Below are positions 40,338 through 50,197 of a DNA stretch of 57,237 bases, one piece after another. Positions within the stretch are counted from its first letter, which is position 1; every line of letters begins with the position of its first letter. The DNA is taken from the NCBI GenBank assembly GCA_027621405.1, contig JAQCBT010000022.1, positions 1-57,237 of the forward strand, written 5' to 3'. The translations under genes were made by a program, and so were the position numbers. The notes under the pieces are model-generated. The model searched no databases and was not told where the DNA came from. It was given only the letters and a program-made list of their open reading frames with translations. Source of the stretch: Pseudomonadota bacterium. GTDB lineage: Bacteria > Pseudomonadota > Gammaproteobacteria > Pseudomonadales > Pseudohongiellaceae.

Positions 40338-40368
40338 GCCCAACAACTTCGGTCGTTGGGCTTTTTTA
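40336..40368 (+). terminator. intrinsic terminator with UUCG tetraloop
   Basis: AAGCCCAACAAC (40336-40347), TTCG loop, GTCGTTGGGCTT (40352-40363), then TTTT. The 12-bp stem has one mismatch and is closed by C-G around UUCG, an exceptionally stable loop. Confidence 0.92.
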
Positions 40369-40582
40369 TTGGGCTCCCACTAGTGGCCGTGACCCAAGCT
40401 CAGAACCTTTATAATCTGCAGAGACGCAATCCCGGAATATATGCCGAGCACCCCGCTCCCTGAACCCAGCTTGTTTGCACAATTACCCATAATCCCCAGA
40501 TTAAGGCTCTATTTTTCCTGACTTCTCCTGTTTATTCGCAAGCCAGCCACCGTAACGACCAATCCTGAGATTCCCAGAGCCC

Positions 40583-41749
40583 ATGCCAGACTCCAGCGCC
40601 AAACAGCAGGCCACCCAGGTCACCCTCATCGGTATGGCACTGGACCTGCTCCTGGTTGTTGTGAAAATAGTTGGCGGCTTCTACACCCAATCGTTCGCCC
40701 TGATAACTGACGGCATTCACTCTCTCACCGACGCCATTACAGATATCTTCGTGATAATCGCGGCCCGCATCGCCCACAGCGACCCGGACGAAAACCATCC
40801 CTATGGTCACGGCCGCTTTGAAACCCTCGGCACGATCACTGTGGGGGTCGCACTGGTGGCAACCGCCGCCGTAGTCTTTTACGACGCCTACCAGCGTCTG
40901 CAGTCCTCCGAGGAACTCCCGGTTCCGGCAGCCGGTGGCTTACTGATCGCACTCATTTCCATAGCCAGCAAGGAATGGATCTTCCAATACACAATGCGGG
41001 TCGCCCGTCGCCTGAATTCGAATCTGTTACGGGCCAACGCCTGGCACAGCCGTTCGGACGCTATATCGTCCATTGCCGTGCTGATTGGCATTCTGGCGGC
41101 ACAGCAAGGCTACCTCTGGATGGATACGGTGGCCGGGGCGTTCGTGGCTCTGATCATCGCCAAGGTGGGCTGGGAACTGTGCATAGACAGCCTCAAGGAA
41201 CTGGTGGATACCTCCATACCTGCCAAGCGCCGCGCCCAGATCGAGGAGACTATCCTGCAGATTGCCGGCGTCAATGGCATCCAGAGCCTGCGTACTCGCC
41301 TCTCGGGCGGTAAAATCATCCTGGATCTGTGTATCCTCGTGGATCCTAGAATATCTGTATCGGAGGGCCACCAGATCGCAGAATTGGTCAGTCGCACCCT
41401 GACCGGGAACTTCAGCGATGTCAGCGATGTGCTAGTGCACGTGGATCCGCTGCCACCGGAATCGGACAGTAGCACATCCCAGGCCCTGGATGATTTCCCC
41501 GCAAGACCGGAAATTATCGCTTCCATACGGGCAGCCTGGGACGGCCTTATCGATGTGCAGGCAATCGAAGGGATCTCCCTGCACTTCCTTGGGCAGGGCA
41601 TAGAGGTAGAACTGACGCTTCACGAAGGGACCCTGAAGGCTGCAGACGCCGAACAACTCGCCAGGGCTCTGCGGCGGCTCAGTTACATTCAAAAACTGCG
41701 GATATACAGTAAAACCCATGATTTCCGCGTTGGTCTGGCGGTCTCATAA
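40583..41749 (+). CDS. cation diffusion facilitator (zinc-type CDF transporter)
   Basis: CDF proteins export divalent metals by proton antiport as dimers in the inner membrane. The 388 residues contain six predicted membrane segments in the first 200 residues. Metal-site motifs are H-S-L-T-D in the second helix (ITDGIHSLTDAITD) and H-S-R-S-D in the fifth (NAWHSRSDAISS). Two H-x3-D sites are typical of Zn/Cd transport, whereas E. coli FieF has Asp-Asp in the first. The cytoplasmic domain after about residue 210 is followed by an additional segment of about 80 residues beyond the usual length, perhaps a second regulatory domain. The substrate is inferred from motif only. Confidence 0.93.
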   Translation: MPDSSAKQQATQVTLIGMALDLLLVVVKIVGGFYTQSFALITDGIHSLTDAITDIFVIIAARIAHSDPDENHPYGHGRFETLGTITVGVALVATAAVVFYDAYQRLQSSEELPVPAAGGLLIALISIASKEWIFQYTMRVARRLNSNLLRANAWHSRSDAISSIAVLIGILAAQQGYLWMDTVAGAFVALIIAKVGWELCIDSLKELVDTSIPAKRRAQIEETILQIAGVNGIQSLRTRLSGGKIILDLCILVDPRISVSEGHQIAELVSRTLTGNFSDVSDVLVHVDPLPPESDSSTSQALDDFPARPEIIASIRAAWDGLIDVQAIEGISLHFLGQGIEVELTLHEGTLKAADAEQLARALRRLSYIQKLRIYSKTHDFRVGLAVS

Positions 41750-41754
41750 ACAGC

Positions 41755-41782
41755 TTACAAAAGCCCCCTATTTCCATATACT
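41755..41782 (+). promoter_or_regulatory. sigma70-type promoter of the 2-oxoacid oxidoreductase operon
   Basis: TTACAA (41755-41760), 16-base spacer, TATACT (41777-41782). The start near 41789 would give a leader of about 84 bases before the ATG at 41873. The inverted repeat at 41800-41827 would then be transcribed. Confidence 0.55.
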
Positions 41783-41799
41783 GTTGAACAAACAAAGCC

Positions 41800-41827
41800 T
41801 TCTGACGATAGATGCAGTACGTCAGAA
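41800..41827. promoter_or_regulatory. perfect inverted repeat TTCTGACG-N12-CGTCAGAA
   Basis: The arms are 8 bp each with a 12-base spacer, 45 bases before the start codon of the oxidoreductase operon. It could be a dimeric regulator's site just downstream of the promoter or a hairpin in the leader. The regulator is unknown. Confidence 0.5.
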
Positions 41828-41872
41828 ATCCCTACTAGTCAGGTTTCCTTACTAAAGGGCAGAACAAGAATT

Positions 41873-43648
41873 ATGAAGCCCACTGATATATCAGACCCTA
41901 ACTATTTCCATAAGGTAGTCGACTGCCAGTGGGCGTGCCCCGCACACACACCGGTACCTGAATACATCCGCCTGATCGCAGACAAGCGTTACACCGACGC
42001 GTACATGATCAACTGGCATTCCAATGTCTTTCCTGGAATCCTCGGCAGAACCTGTGACCGCCCCTGTGAGCCCGCCTGTCGTCGTGGCCGTATCGAGGAA
42101 GAGCCAGTAGCGATCTGCCGCCTCAAGCGGGTAGCCGCGGACTTCAAGTCCGATATCAGGGAACGCCTGCCAAAGATTCCCAAAAAGAAGAATGGCAAAC
42201 ACATTGCCCTGATCGGCGCTGGCCCCGCCTCCCTCACAGTGGCAAGAGACCTGCTGCCACTGGGTTATGAAATCACCCTGTTCGAGAGAGACCCCCTGGC
42301 CGGCGGTGCAATGCGCACACAGATTCCACGCTTTCGACTACCTCAGGGAGTACTGGAAGAGGAGCTCAACTATATTCTCGATCTCGGAGTGAACCAGCGC
42401 TTCGGCGAAGAGATCACCAGCATGCAGGCGCTGCTCGCCGAAGACTTCGACGCAGTCTTCGTTGGTACCGGTGCTCCACTGGGTAAGCACCTGGACCTGC
42501 CCGGTTACGAAGAAGCCAGGGACAGGATACATACCGGTATCGAATGGCTGGCCAGCGTCGCGTTCGAACATATTCACTCGATCGGCAAGCGAGTCATCGT
42601 ACTCGGCGGCGGCAATACCGCCATGGATTGCTGTCGCACCTCGAAACGTCTTGGTGGTGAGGACGTGAAGGTCGTCGTGCGCAGCGGCTTCGATGAAATG
42701 AAAGCCTCGCCCTGGGAAATTGAGGATGCCATGAACGAGGATATTCCAATCCTCAACTTCCATGTTCCCAAGCGCTACATACTGGAAGACGGCAAGCTTG
42801 TTGCCATGGAGTTTGAGAAGGTCCAGAAGGAACTGGACGAAAATGGCAAGCGACTGCTGGTACCCACCGGTGAAGACCCGGTGGTCATTCCCTGCGACGA
42901 TGTACTCTGCGCGATCGGCCAGGAGAACAGTTTTCCCTGGATAGAGCGCGACATCGGCATCGAATTTGATCGTTGGGAGCTACCCATCCTTAACAAGGCC
43001 ACATTCCAGTCTACCCATGAGAAAGTCTTCTTCGGTGGTGACGCGGCACTCGGACCGGACAACATCATCACCGCTGTGGCCCATGGTCACGACGCTGCAG
43101 TCTCTATCCACCTGCTGTGCTCAGGCGAAGACGTTACCAAGAGACCAGACCCGCTCACCAGCCTGCAAAGCCAGAAGATGGGTATCCATCAATGGTCCTA
43201 CGACAACGATATAAGCAACGATGTTCGCTACGCCGTTCCCCATGCACCGAAGGAAAAGACGCTCAAGGATCTCAGCATGGAAGTGGAGTTGGGTTTCAGT
43301 CCCGAACTGGCTTTTGGCGAGACCATGCGCTGCCTCAACTGCGACGTGCAGACGGTATTCACCGATCAACTCTGTATCGAATGTGATGCCTGTGTCGACA
43401 TCTGCCCCACCGACTGCATCAGCTTTACACTGAACGGAGAAGAAGCCGACTTGCGAAGCAGGCTCATGGCACCGGCCGAGAATACCGAACAGGACTTGTA
43501 CGTGTCAGGAGAGTTGAAGACGGGCCGCATCATGGCCAAGAATGAAGATATCTGCCTGCACTGTGGCCTGTGCGCAGAACGCTGCCCTACCAACGCCTGG
43601 GATATGCACAAATACCTGTTCAATACAGCCAAGGCGGTGAACGCATGA
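41873..43648 (+). CDS. NAD(P)H/FAD oxidoreductase with ferredoxin domain, partner of the 2-oxoacid oxidoreductase
   Basis: This 591-residue protein is built like the small subunit of glutamate synthase. The N-terminal cysteine-rich helical domain has CQWACPAH and CDRPCEPACRRGRIEEEPVAICRLKR for one or two 4Fe-4S clusters. An FAD-binding Rossmann motif is at about residue 110 (ALIGAGPASLTVARDLLP), and an NAD(P)-binding one near 240 (VIVLGGGNTAMDCCRT). The C-terminus adds a bacterial ferredoxin with two 4Fe-4S motifs (CIECDACVDICPTDC and CLHCGLCAERCPTNA). It is the first gene of an operon with the alpha and beta subunits of a 2-oxoacid oxidoreductase, with ATGA overlap to the next gene. It probably passes electrons between NAD(P)H and the TPP enzyme in place of free ferredoxin; the direction is not known. 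Confidence 0.93.
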   Translation: MKPTDISDPNYFHKVVDCQWACPAHTPVPEYIRLIADKRYTDAYMINWHSNVFPGILGRTCDRPCEPACRRGRIEEEPVAICRLKRVAADFKSDIRERLPKIPKKKNGKHIALIGAGPASLTVARDLLPLGYEITLFERDPLAGGAMRTQIPRFRLPQGVLEEELNYILDLGVNQRFGEEITSMQALLAEDFDAVFVGTGAPLGKHLDLPGYEEARDRIHTGIEWLASVAFEHIHSIGKRVIVLGGGNTAMDCCRTSKRLGGEDVKVVVRSGFDEMKASPWEIEDAMNEDIPILNFHVPKRYILEDGKLVAMEFEKVQKELDENGKRLLVPTGEDPVVIPCDDVLCAIGQENSFPWIERDIGIEFDRWELPILNKATFQSTHEKVFFGGDAALGPDNIITAVAHGHDAAVSIHLLCSGEDVTKRPDPLTSLQSQKMGIHQWSYDNDISNDVRYAVPHAPKEKTLKDLSMEVELGFSPELAFGETMRCLNCDVQTVFTDQLCIECDACVDICPTDCISFTLNGEEADLRSRLMAPAENTEQDLYVSGELKTGRIMAKNEDICLHCGLCAERCPTNAWDMHKYLFNTAKAVNA

Positions 43649-45495
43649 ACACACCACTAACCGCCAGGGTGGAGACACTCACAAAGTTTAACGACTTCGT
43701 CGTCAAGTTTGCCAACATTAATGGCTCTGGTTCGGCGAGTGCCAATAATATGTTTGCCAAGGCCGTGTTTCGCATGGGAATACCGGTCAGCCCCCACAAT
43801 ATTTTCCCATCCAACATACAGGGCCTGCCAACCTGGTACGAGGTGCGGATCAGTGAAGCCGGCTATCTCGGGCGCCGGGAGGGTGTAGACCTCGCGGTCA
43901 CCATGAACGAACAGACCATAGGCAAAGACATCGCCGAGGTCCTTCCCGGTGGTTATGTGCTGTTCGATTCATCGAAACCGTTGCCGGATGAGTTAATCAG
44001 GGACGACATCAACTTCCTCCCAATCCCGCTTACGGAGATTTGTCTGCGCGAGTATGAGAAGCCAGCCCAGCGGCAGCTGTTCAAGAATATTGTCTACGTG
44101 GGTGCCCTCTCAGCTTTCCTGAACATTGATTTCAAGGTGCTGACAGACCTCGTAGGTGACCAGTTTCGCGGCAAGGAGAAACTGATCCTGCCTAATATTC
44201 ATGCCCTGGAGCTTGGTCACCAGTACGCCAGTGAAAATTTCCAGTGCCCGCTTAACCTGCAACTCAAGCGCAGTAACAAGAATGAGGGCAAGATACTTAT
44301 CGATGGTAATACAGCCGTTGGCCTGGGCTGTGTTTACGGCGGCGCAACCGTGGCCTCCTGGTATCCCCTGACCCCATCTACTTCGGTAGTCGATGCTTTT
44401 GGCAAATACTGCAAGCGCCTGCGCATAGACCCTGGCACTGGCAAGAGCAAGTACAGCATCATCCAGGCGGAAGACGAATTGGCCGCCATCGGTATCGCCA
44501 TCGGCGCGAGCTGGAGCGGCGCCAGGGCATTTACCGCCACCAGTGGACCGGGCATTTCACTGATGCAGGAGTTTCTCGGCCTGGCCTATTTTTCAGAAGT
44601 GCCAGTTGTACTCTTTGATATTCAGCGGGTTGGCCCTTCTACCGGCATGCCCACCCGCACCCAGCAGGGCGACCTGCTGACTTGCGCCTATGCCTCCCAT
44701 GGGGACACCAAACAGGTCTTGCTATTTCCGGCAACGCCCAAGGAATGTTTCGAGTTCGCAGTCGACGCCTTCGATATCGCAGACCGGCTACAAACTCCAG
44801 TTATAGTCATGAGTGACCTGGAGTTGGGTATGAACGAGCAGATTTGTGATCAGCTCAATTGGGACGATGGGCGTACCTACGACAGGGGGAAGGTCCTGAA
44901 TGCCCAACAGCTTGAGGAGATAGGCAAGTTCGGTCGCTATGTCGATGTAGACGGCGATGGAATCCCCTATCGCACCTACCCGGGCGTGCATCCGGACAAG
45001 GGCAGTTACTTCACCCGCGGCAGTTCCCATGATGCCAATGCGGCTTACACAGAAGATGGCAATGTCTATGCAGAGGTGATGGACCGGATCGCAAAGAAAT
45101 TCAGGACCGCCCTTGACTATTTGCCGGAGCCGGAAATCAGTGGTACCCAGAACAAGCTGGGAATTCTCTACCTGGGAACTTCCCACAGCGCGATCGACGA
45201 GGCGCTGGACAGTCTTGCCAGGCGCGGCATCAGGCTGGATACCCTGCGCATCAAGTCTTTCCCCTTCCATGACAGCATCAGGGAATTTATCGACAGCCAC
45301 GATCTGGTCTATGTCATAGACCAGAATCGCGATGCCCAGCTCAAGAGCCTGCTGAAGATTGAACTGGATGCCAGTCCTGACGCAATGCATTCCATCCTCA
45401 GCTACAACGGAGTCCTGATCACAGCCCAGCACATTGAAAGGGCGATACTGGAGTCCATGCCAGAACTGGAGGCCAGTAATGACGTTCCTGCTTGA
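43645..45495 (+). CDS. korA: 2-oxoacid:acceptor oxidoreductase, fused gamma-alpha subunit
   Basis: These 616 residues join a gamma domain (about 1-190, beginning VKFANINGSGSASANNMFAKA, with the family's G-x-G-x2 loop) to the alpha, pyrimidine-binding domain (from about 210: INGNTAVGLG-like IDGNTAVGLGCVYGGATVASWYPLTPSTSVVDAF, then ATSGPGISLMQEFLGLAYFSEVPVV). This layout is that of KorA/2-oxoglutarate or pyruvate ferredoxin oxidoreductase subunits. The open frame runs 25 codons upstream, but the ATG at 43645 overlaps the previous stop and gives the family start. The substrate cannot be told from sequence; 2-oxoglutarate is the usual annotation. It acts with the beta subunit 18 bp downstream. 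Confidence 0.9.
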   Translation: MNTPLTARVETLTKFNDFVVKFANINGSGSASANNMFAKAVFRMGIPVSPHNIFPSNIQGLPTWYEVRISEAGYLGRREGVDLAVTMNEQTIGKDIAEVLPGGYVLFDSSKPLPDELIRDDINFLPIPLTEICLREYEKPAQRQLFKNIVYVGALSAFLNIDFKVLTDLVGDQFRGKEKLILPNIHALELGHQYASENFQCPLNLQLKRSNKNEGKILIDGNTAVGLGCVYGGATVASWYPLTPSTSVVDAFGKYCKRLRIDPGTGKSKYSIIQAEDELAAIGIAIGASWSGARAFTATSGPGISLMQEFLGLAYFSEVPVVLFDIQRVGPSTGMPTRTQQGDLLTCAYASHGDTKQVLLFPATPKECFEFAVDAFDIADRLQTPVIVMSDLELGMNEQICDQLNWDDGRTYDRGKVLNAQQLEEIGKFGRYVDVDGDGIPYRTYPGVHPDKGSYFTRGSSHDANAAYTEDGNVYAEVMDRIAKKFRTALDYLPEPEISGTQNKLGILYLGTSHSAIDEALDSLARRGIRLDTLRIKSFPFHDSIREFIDSHDLVYVIDQNRDAQLKSLLKIELDASPDAMHSILSYNGVLITAQHIERAILESMPELEASNDVPA

Positions 45496-45513
45496 TAACA
45501 AAGGCTGCCTGTT

Positions 45514-46569
45514 ATGAGTTATATCACCAAGCCAAAGTTTCACCATCCGCAACTGAAGACCAACGAGATCGGTCTCACCCGCAGGGATTATGAAGGAACA
45601 CTCACTACCCTGTGTGGTGGTTGTGGCCACGACTCCATCAGCGCCGCCATCATCCAGGCCGCCGCCGATATGTCCCTGCAACCCCATCGGGTCGTCAAGG
45701 TGTCCGGAATCGGCTGCTCGTCAAAGATTCCATCCTACTTCCTGAGCAAGGCTCACGGCTTCAATTCCGTACATGGGCGAATGCCCTCAGTAGCCACTGG
45801 CGCAAACCTGGCCAATAAAGACATGTACTACGTGGGTATATCTGGTGATGGTGACAGCGCCTCCATCGGTCTCGGGCAGTTCTGCCACATCGTGCGACGT
45901 CGGGTAAACATGCTCTACATCGTGGCGAACAATGGCACCTATGGCCTGACCAAGGGACAACTCTCCGCCACCGCAGATCTGGGTTCGATGACCAAGTCCG
46001 GCGAGCAGAGCCAATATGAAAACATCGATATGGCGACCCTGGCCATTGAACTCGGCGCATCCTTTGTGGCCCGTAGCTTCTCCGGTGACAAGGCGCAGCT
46101 GGTGCCCTTGATCCAGGCCGGATTGACTCACAAGGGATTCGCCTTCATCGACGTGGTCTCGCCCTGCGTCACCTTCAACAATACGGACAAATCCACTCAC
46201 GGCTACAAGAATACATGGGAAAACTATGTCGCCCTCAGCGCCATCGACTACGTTCCCATGAAGCAAGAGATTACTACCAGTTATGCGGCGGGTAAGGAAA
46301 AGGAGATCACACTGCACGATGGATCGGTGATCAGGTTGCACAAGACTGGCAATAATTACGATCCCTATGACAAGGAAAACGCCCTGCACCACATCAATGA
46401 GAACAAGAAGCAGGGCAAGATTGCGACCGGATTACTCTATATCAACCAGGGTGCCGCCGATCTGCATGAGTTGGCGGATACCGTGGATAAACCTTTCAAC
46501 CAGCTAAACGAACACGACCTGTGTCCGGGTCGCGATACCTTGATGGATATCAATGACACGTTCCGCTAG
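45514..46569 (+). CDS. korB: 2-oxoacid:acceptor oxidoreductase beta subunit (TPP-binding)
   Basis: This 351-residue protein carries the thiamine-diphosphate site. It has an N-terminal TLCGGCGHDSISAAI motif, then VKVSGIGCSSKIPSYF, which together provide cysteines for a 4Fe-4S cluster as in KorB/PorB, and the TPP-magnesium motif GISGDGDSASIGLGQFCHIVRRRVNMLYIVANNGTYGLTKGQ. The C-terminal quarter (HDGSVIRL, DPYDKENALH) is as in family members that interact with an electron-transfer partner. It is the last gene of the operon, and its stop faces djlA 19 bp away. Confidence 0.92.
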   Translation: MSYITKPKFHHPQLKTNEIGLTRRDYEGTLTTLCGGCGHDSISAAIIQAAADMSLQPHRVVKVSGIGCSSKIPSYFLSKAHGFNSVHGRMPSVATGANLANKDMYYVGISGDGDSASIGLGQFCHIVRRRVNMLYIVANNGTYGLTKGQLSATADLGSMTKSGEQSQYENIDMATLAIELGASFVARSFSGDKAQLVPLIQAGLTHKGFAFIDVVSPCVTFNNTDKSTHGYKNTWENYVALSAIDYVPMKQEITTSYAAGKEKEITLHDGSVIRLHKTGNNYDPYDKENALHHINENKKQGKIATGLLYINQGAADLHELADTVDKPFNQLNEHDLCPGRDTLMDINDTFR

Positions 46570-46588
46570 GAGTTCTACTGACGGTTAA

Positions 46589-47368
46589 CTAACGTTCGGA
46601 CTTGATTAACTCGTAGGCTGCCTTGATGTCCTGAGTCTTCTGGGTGGCGATCTCAATCATCTCTTCCGGCAGCCCCTTGGCGACCAGTTTATCGGGATGA
46701 TGTTGATTCATCTGCCGACGGTAGGCTCTCTTCAACTCTTCATCACTCACATCCTCGGTAACTCCGAGAATCTCATAGGCTGCCTGTAACCTGTCCTGCA
46801 TGGAGCCCTTGTCAGAGAAATGGGCCTGGCCTGTCACCCTGTCCAGCAATTCGCTGAATTCATTCTGGGTATAGCCTAGATCGCCGGCAATGTCTTCGAG
46901 TATGGCTTTCTCCCTGGCATCGAAATGACCGTCGGCGAAGGCTGTAGCAATTAAAATCTCGAGGAACATCTGCAGCAGATTGCGTCGCCGATGACTCTCC
47001 CGGCGAAACTGCTCCAGCACGTCGTGTACCGGAAATCCTTCCTTCTTTCCCTCGTTAAACAGGTTGATGGCAACCTTGCGTTGCCGGGGTGAGAGCTGCA
47101 TCTGTTGCATCACCCTCTCTGCCATGTCTATTTCGTTTCGGGTGACACGACCATCAGACTTGGCTATGTAACCCATGAGGGTAAACGTGGCCGTGAAGAA
47201 TACCGATTGGACCCGCTCGGTGGCGCCGATACCGAGAGAATTGTCCAGGGAGATGGCATCCAGACCGCCATCGAAGTAGTTACCGAGGGCAGCACCTAAC
47301 AGCGCTCCCAGGGGACCTCCCATCATAAAACCGAAGGTTCCCCCGACTACTTTACCCCACCAACTCAT
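46589..47368 (-). CDS. djlA: membrane-anchored J-domain co-chaperone DjlA
   Basis: DjlA is an inner-membrane-anchored DnaJ-like co-chaperone of DnaK that helps control envelope stress and capsule synthesis in E. coli. The 259 residues have an N-terminal glycine-rich membrane segment (about 5-30, GGTFGFMMGGPLGALLGAALG), a central TerB-like helical domain (about 50-165), and a C-terminal J domain (about 192-259) with the HPD motif in QMNQHHPDKLV. Length and order match E. coli DjlA (271). Confidence 0.95.
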   Translation of the reverse strand: MSWWGKVVGGTFGFMMGGPLGALLGAALGNYFDGGLDAISLDNSLGIGATERVQSVFFTATFTLMGYIAKSDGRVTRNEIDMAERVMQQMQLSPRQRKVAINLFNEGKKEGFPVHDVLEQFRRESHRRRNLLQMFLEILIATAFADGHFDAREKAILEDIAGDLGYTQNEFSELLDRVTGQAHFSDKGSMQDRLQAAYEILGVTEDVSDEELKRAYRRQMNQHHPDKLVAKGLPEEMIEIATQKTQDIKAAYELIKSER

Positions 47369-47442
47369 ACGGATACCCCACAGCCGCGGGCGGACTGAAC
47401 AAATGTGTTTGGAAACATGAAATATAGTTGATCCGGTGCTTC

Positions 47443-48060
47443 CTAGCTAAGCAGCCTCTGGAACCAGTTCTTGTCGAGGTCAGAGCGACAGGAATCCAGT
47501 TGCCCTGCGAATACCGAGGCATTGGATTGCACCCGGGCCGCCGCATTGATGAGCCAGTCCTTACCCTGATAGGTACCTCGCTGATAGCCGCCATTGCCTT
47601 CATGGTAGGCAAAGTAGAGATTGCGCGCATCGTTTTCCGATATGCGACTTACCCGGTGGGAATTGGCGTTGTACCAGGCAACAAAGTCCACGGCATCGCC
47701 AAACTTTGCCCTGGAAGCACCACCGTTTCCCGATACCTGCTCATACTCGGCCCAGGTGCTGTCGAGGGCCTGGGCATAACCGAAGGCTGACGATGGCCTG
47801 CGCCCGGGAAAGATCCACAGGAAGCGATTACGCTTCGGACGCGCCCGCGCACGGAAACTGGACTCTTGATAGATAAACGCCATGTTCACGGAAATGGGAA
47901 TACCCCAGCGACGCTCGGCATTCTTGGCCGAGCGGTACCAGGAACGCCGGTCCTCGAATATGTCACACACATTGGCCACGTTTCGCGGAGGCGAACTGGC
48001 GCAGGCCGCCAGGGTTCCTGCCAGCATCGTGGATAGTGCGATCTTCTTCAGTTCAACCAT
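47443..48060 (-). CDS. lipoprotein with transglycosylase SLT-like domain
   Basis: The 205 residues start with a lipoprotein signal ending in L-A-A-C-A near residue 19, then a lytic-transglycosylase-like domain: MAFIYQESSF with the presumed catalytic glutamate, SSAFGYAQALDSTWAEYEQ, and AVDFVAWYNANSHRVSRIS. It resembles the small transglycosylase-like lipoproteins near ligA in marine gammaproteobacteria; the substrate is presumably peptidoglycan. Several ATGs lie together at 48060-48066, so the start is uncertain by a few codons. It is 59 bp downstream of ligA on the same strand. Confidence 0.85.
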   Translation of the reverse strand: MVELKKIALSTMLAGTLAACASSPPRNVANVCDIFEDRRSWYRSAKNAERRWGIPISVNMAFIYQESSFRARARPKRNRFLWIFPGRRPSSAFGYAQALDSTWAEYEQVSGNGGASRAKFGDAVDFVAWYNANSHRVSRISENDARNLYFAYHEGNGGYQRGTYQGKDWLINAAARVQSNASVFAGQLDSCRSDLDKNWFQRLLS

Positions 48061-48118
48061 CATCATGAGATCAGCTGTCATGGAAAGCGGTAGTGCGACT
48101 CGTACCCACTACCCGCTC

Positions 48119-50188
<2,070 letters not shown>

Positions 50189-50197
50189 TTACGACGC

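Larger units (their letters stand above)
40272..40368 (+). ncRNA. candidate ECF-sigma-dependent small RNA
   Basis: The stretch between the ECF-type promoter and the intrinsic terminator would make a transcript of about 97 bases. It has an A/U-rich single-stranded middle, and a strong C(UUCG)G-capped 3' stem followed by U6, the layout of Hfq-binding sRNAs such as the RpoE-dependent MicA and RybB. No sequence similarity to those RNAs is claimed. An 18-codon frame lies inside it. Confidence 0.5.
40151..40582. other. 432-base intergenic region with a small transcription unit
   Basis: Between the M16C gene and the CDF transporter gene, both plus strand. It contains the ECF-type promoter, candidate sRNA with a short open frame, and terminator described separately. 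From 40370 to 40582 nothing more is recognised than a TTATAAT at about 40410-40416 that may be a -10 for the transporter gene. Confidence 0.5.

Noticed and set aside
40239..40582. ECF promoter as autoregulatory promoter of a missing sigma factor gene
   Set aside because: No sigma-factor-like frame follows and an intrinsic terminator closes the unit after about 100 bases; degeneration of such a gene cannot be excluded but is not visible.
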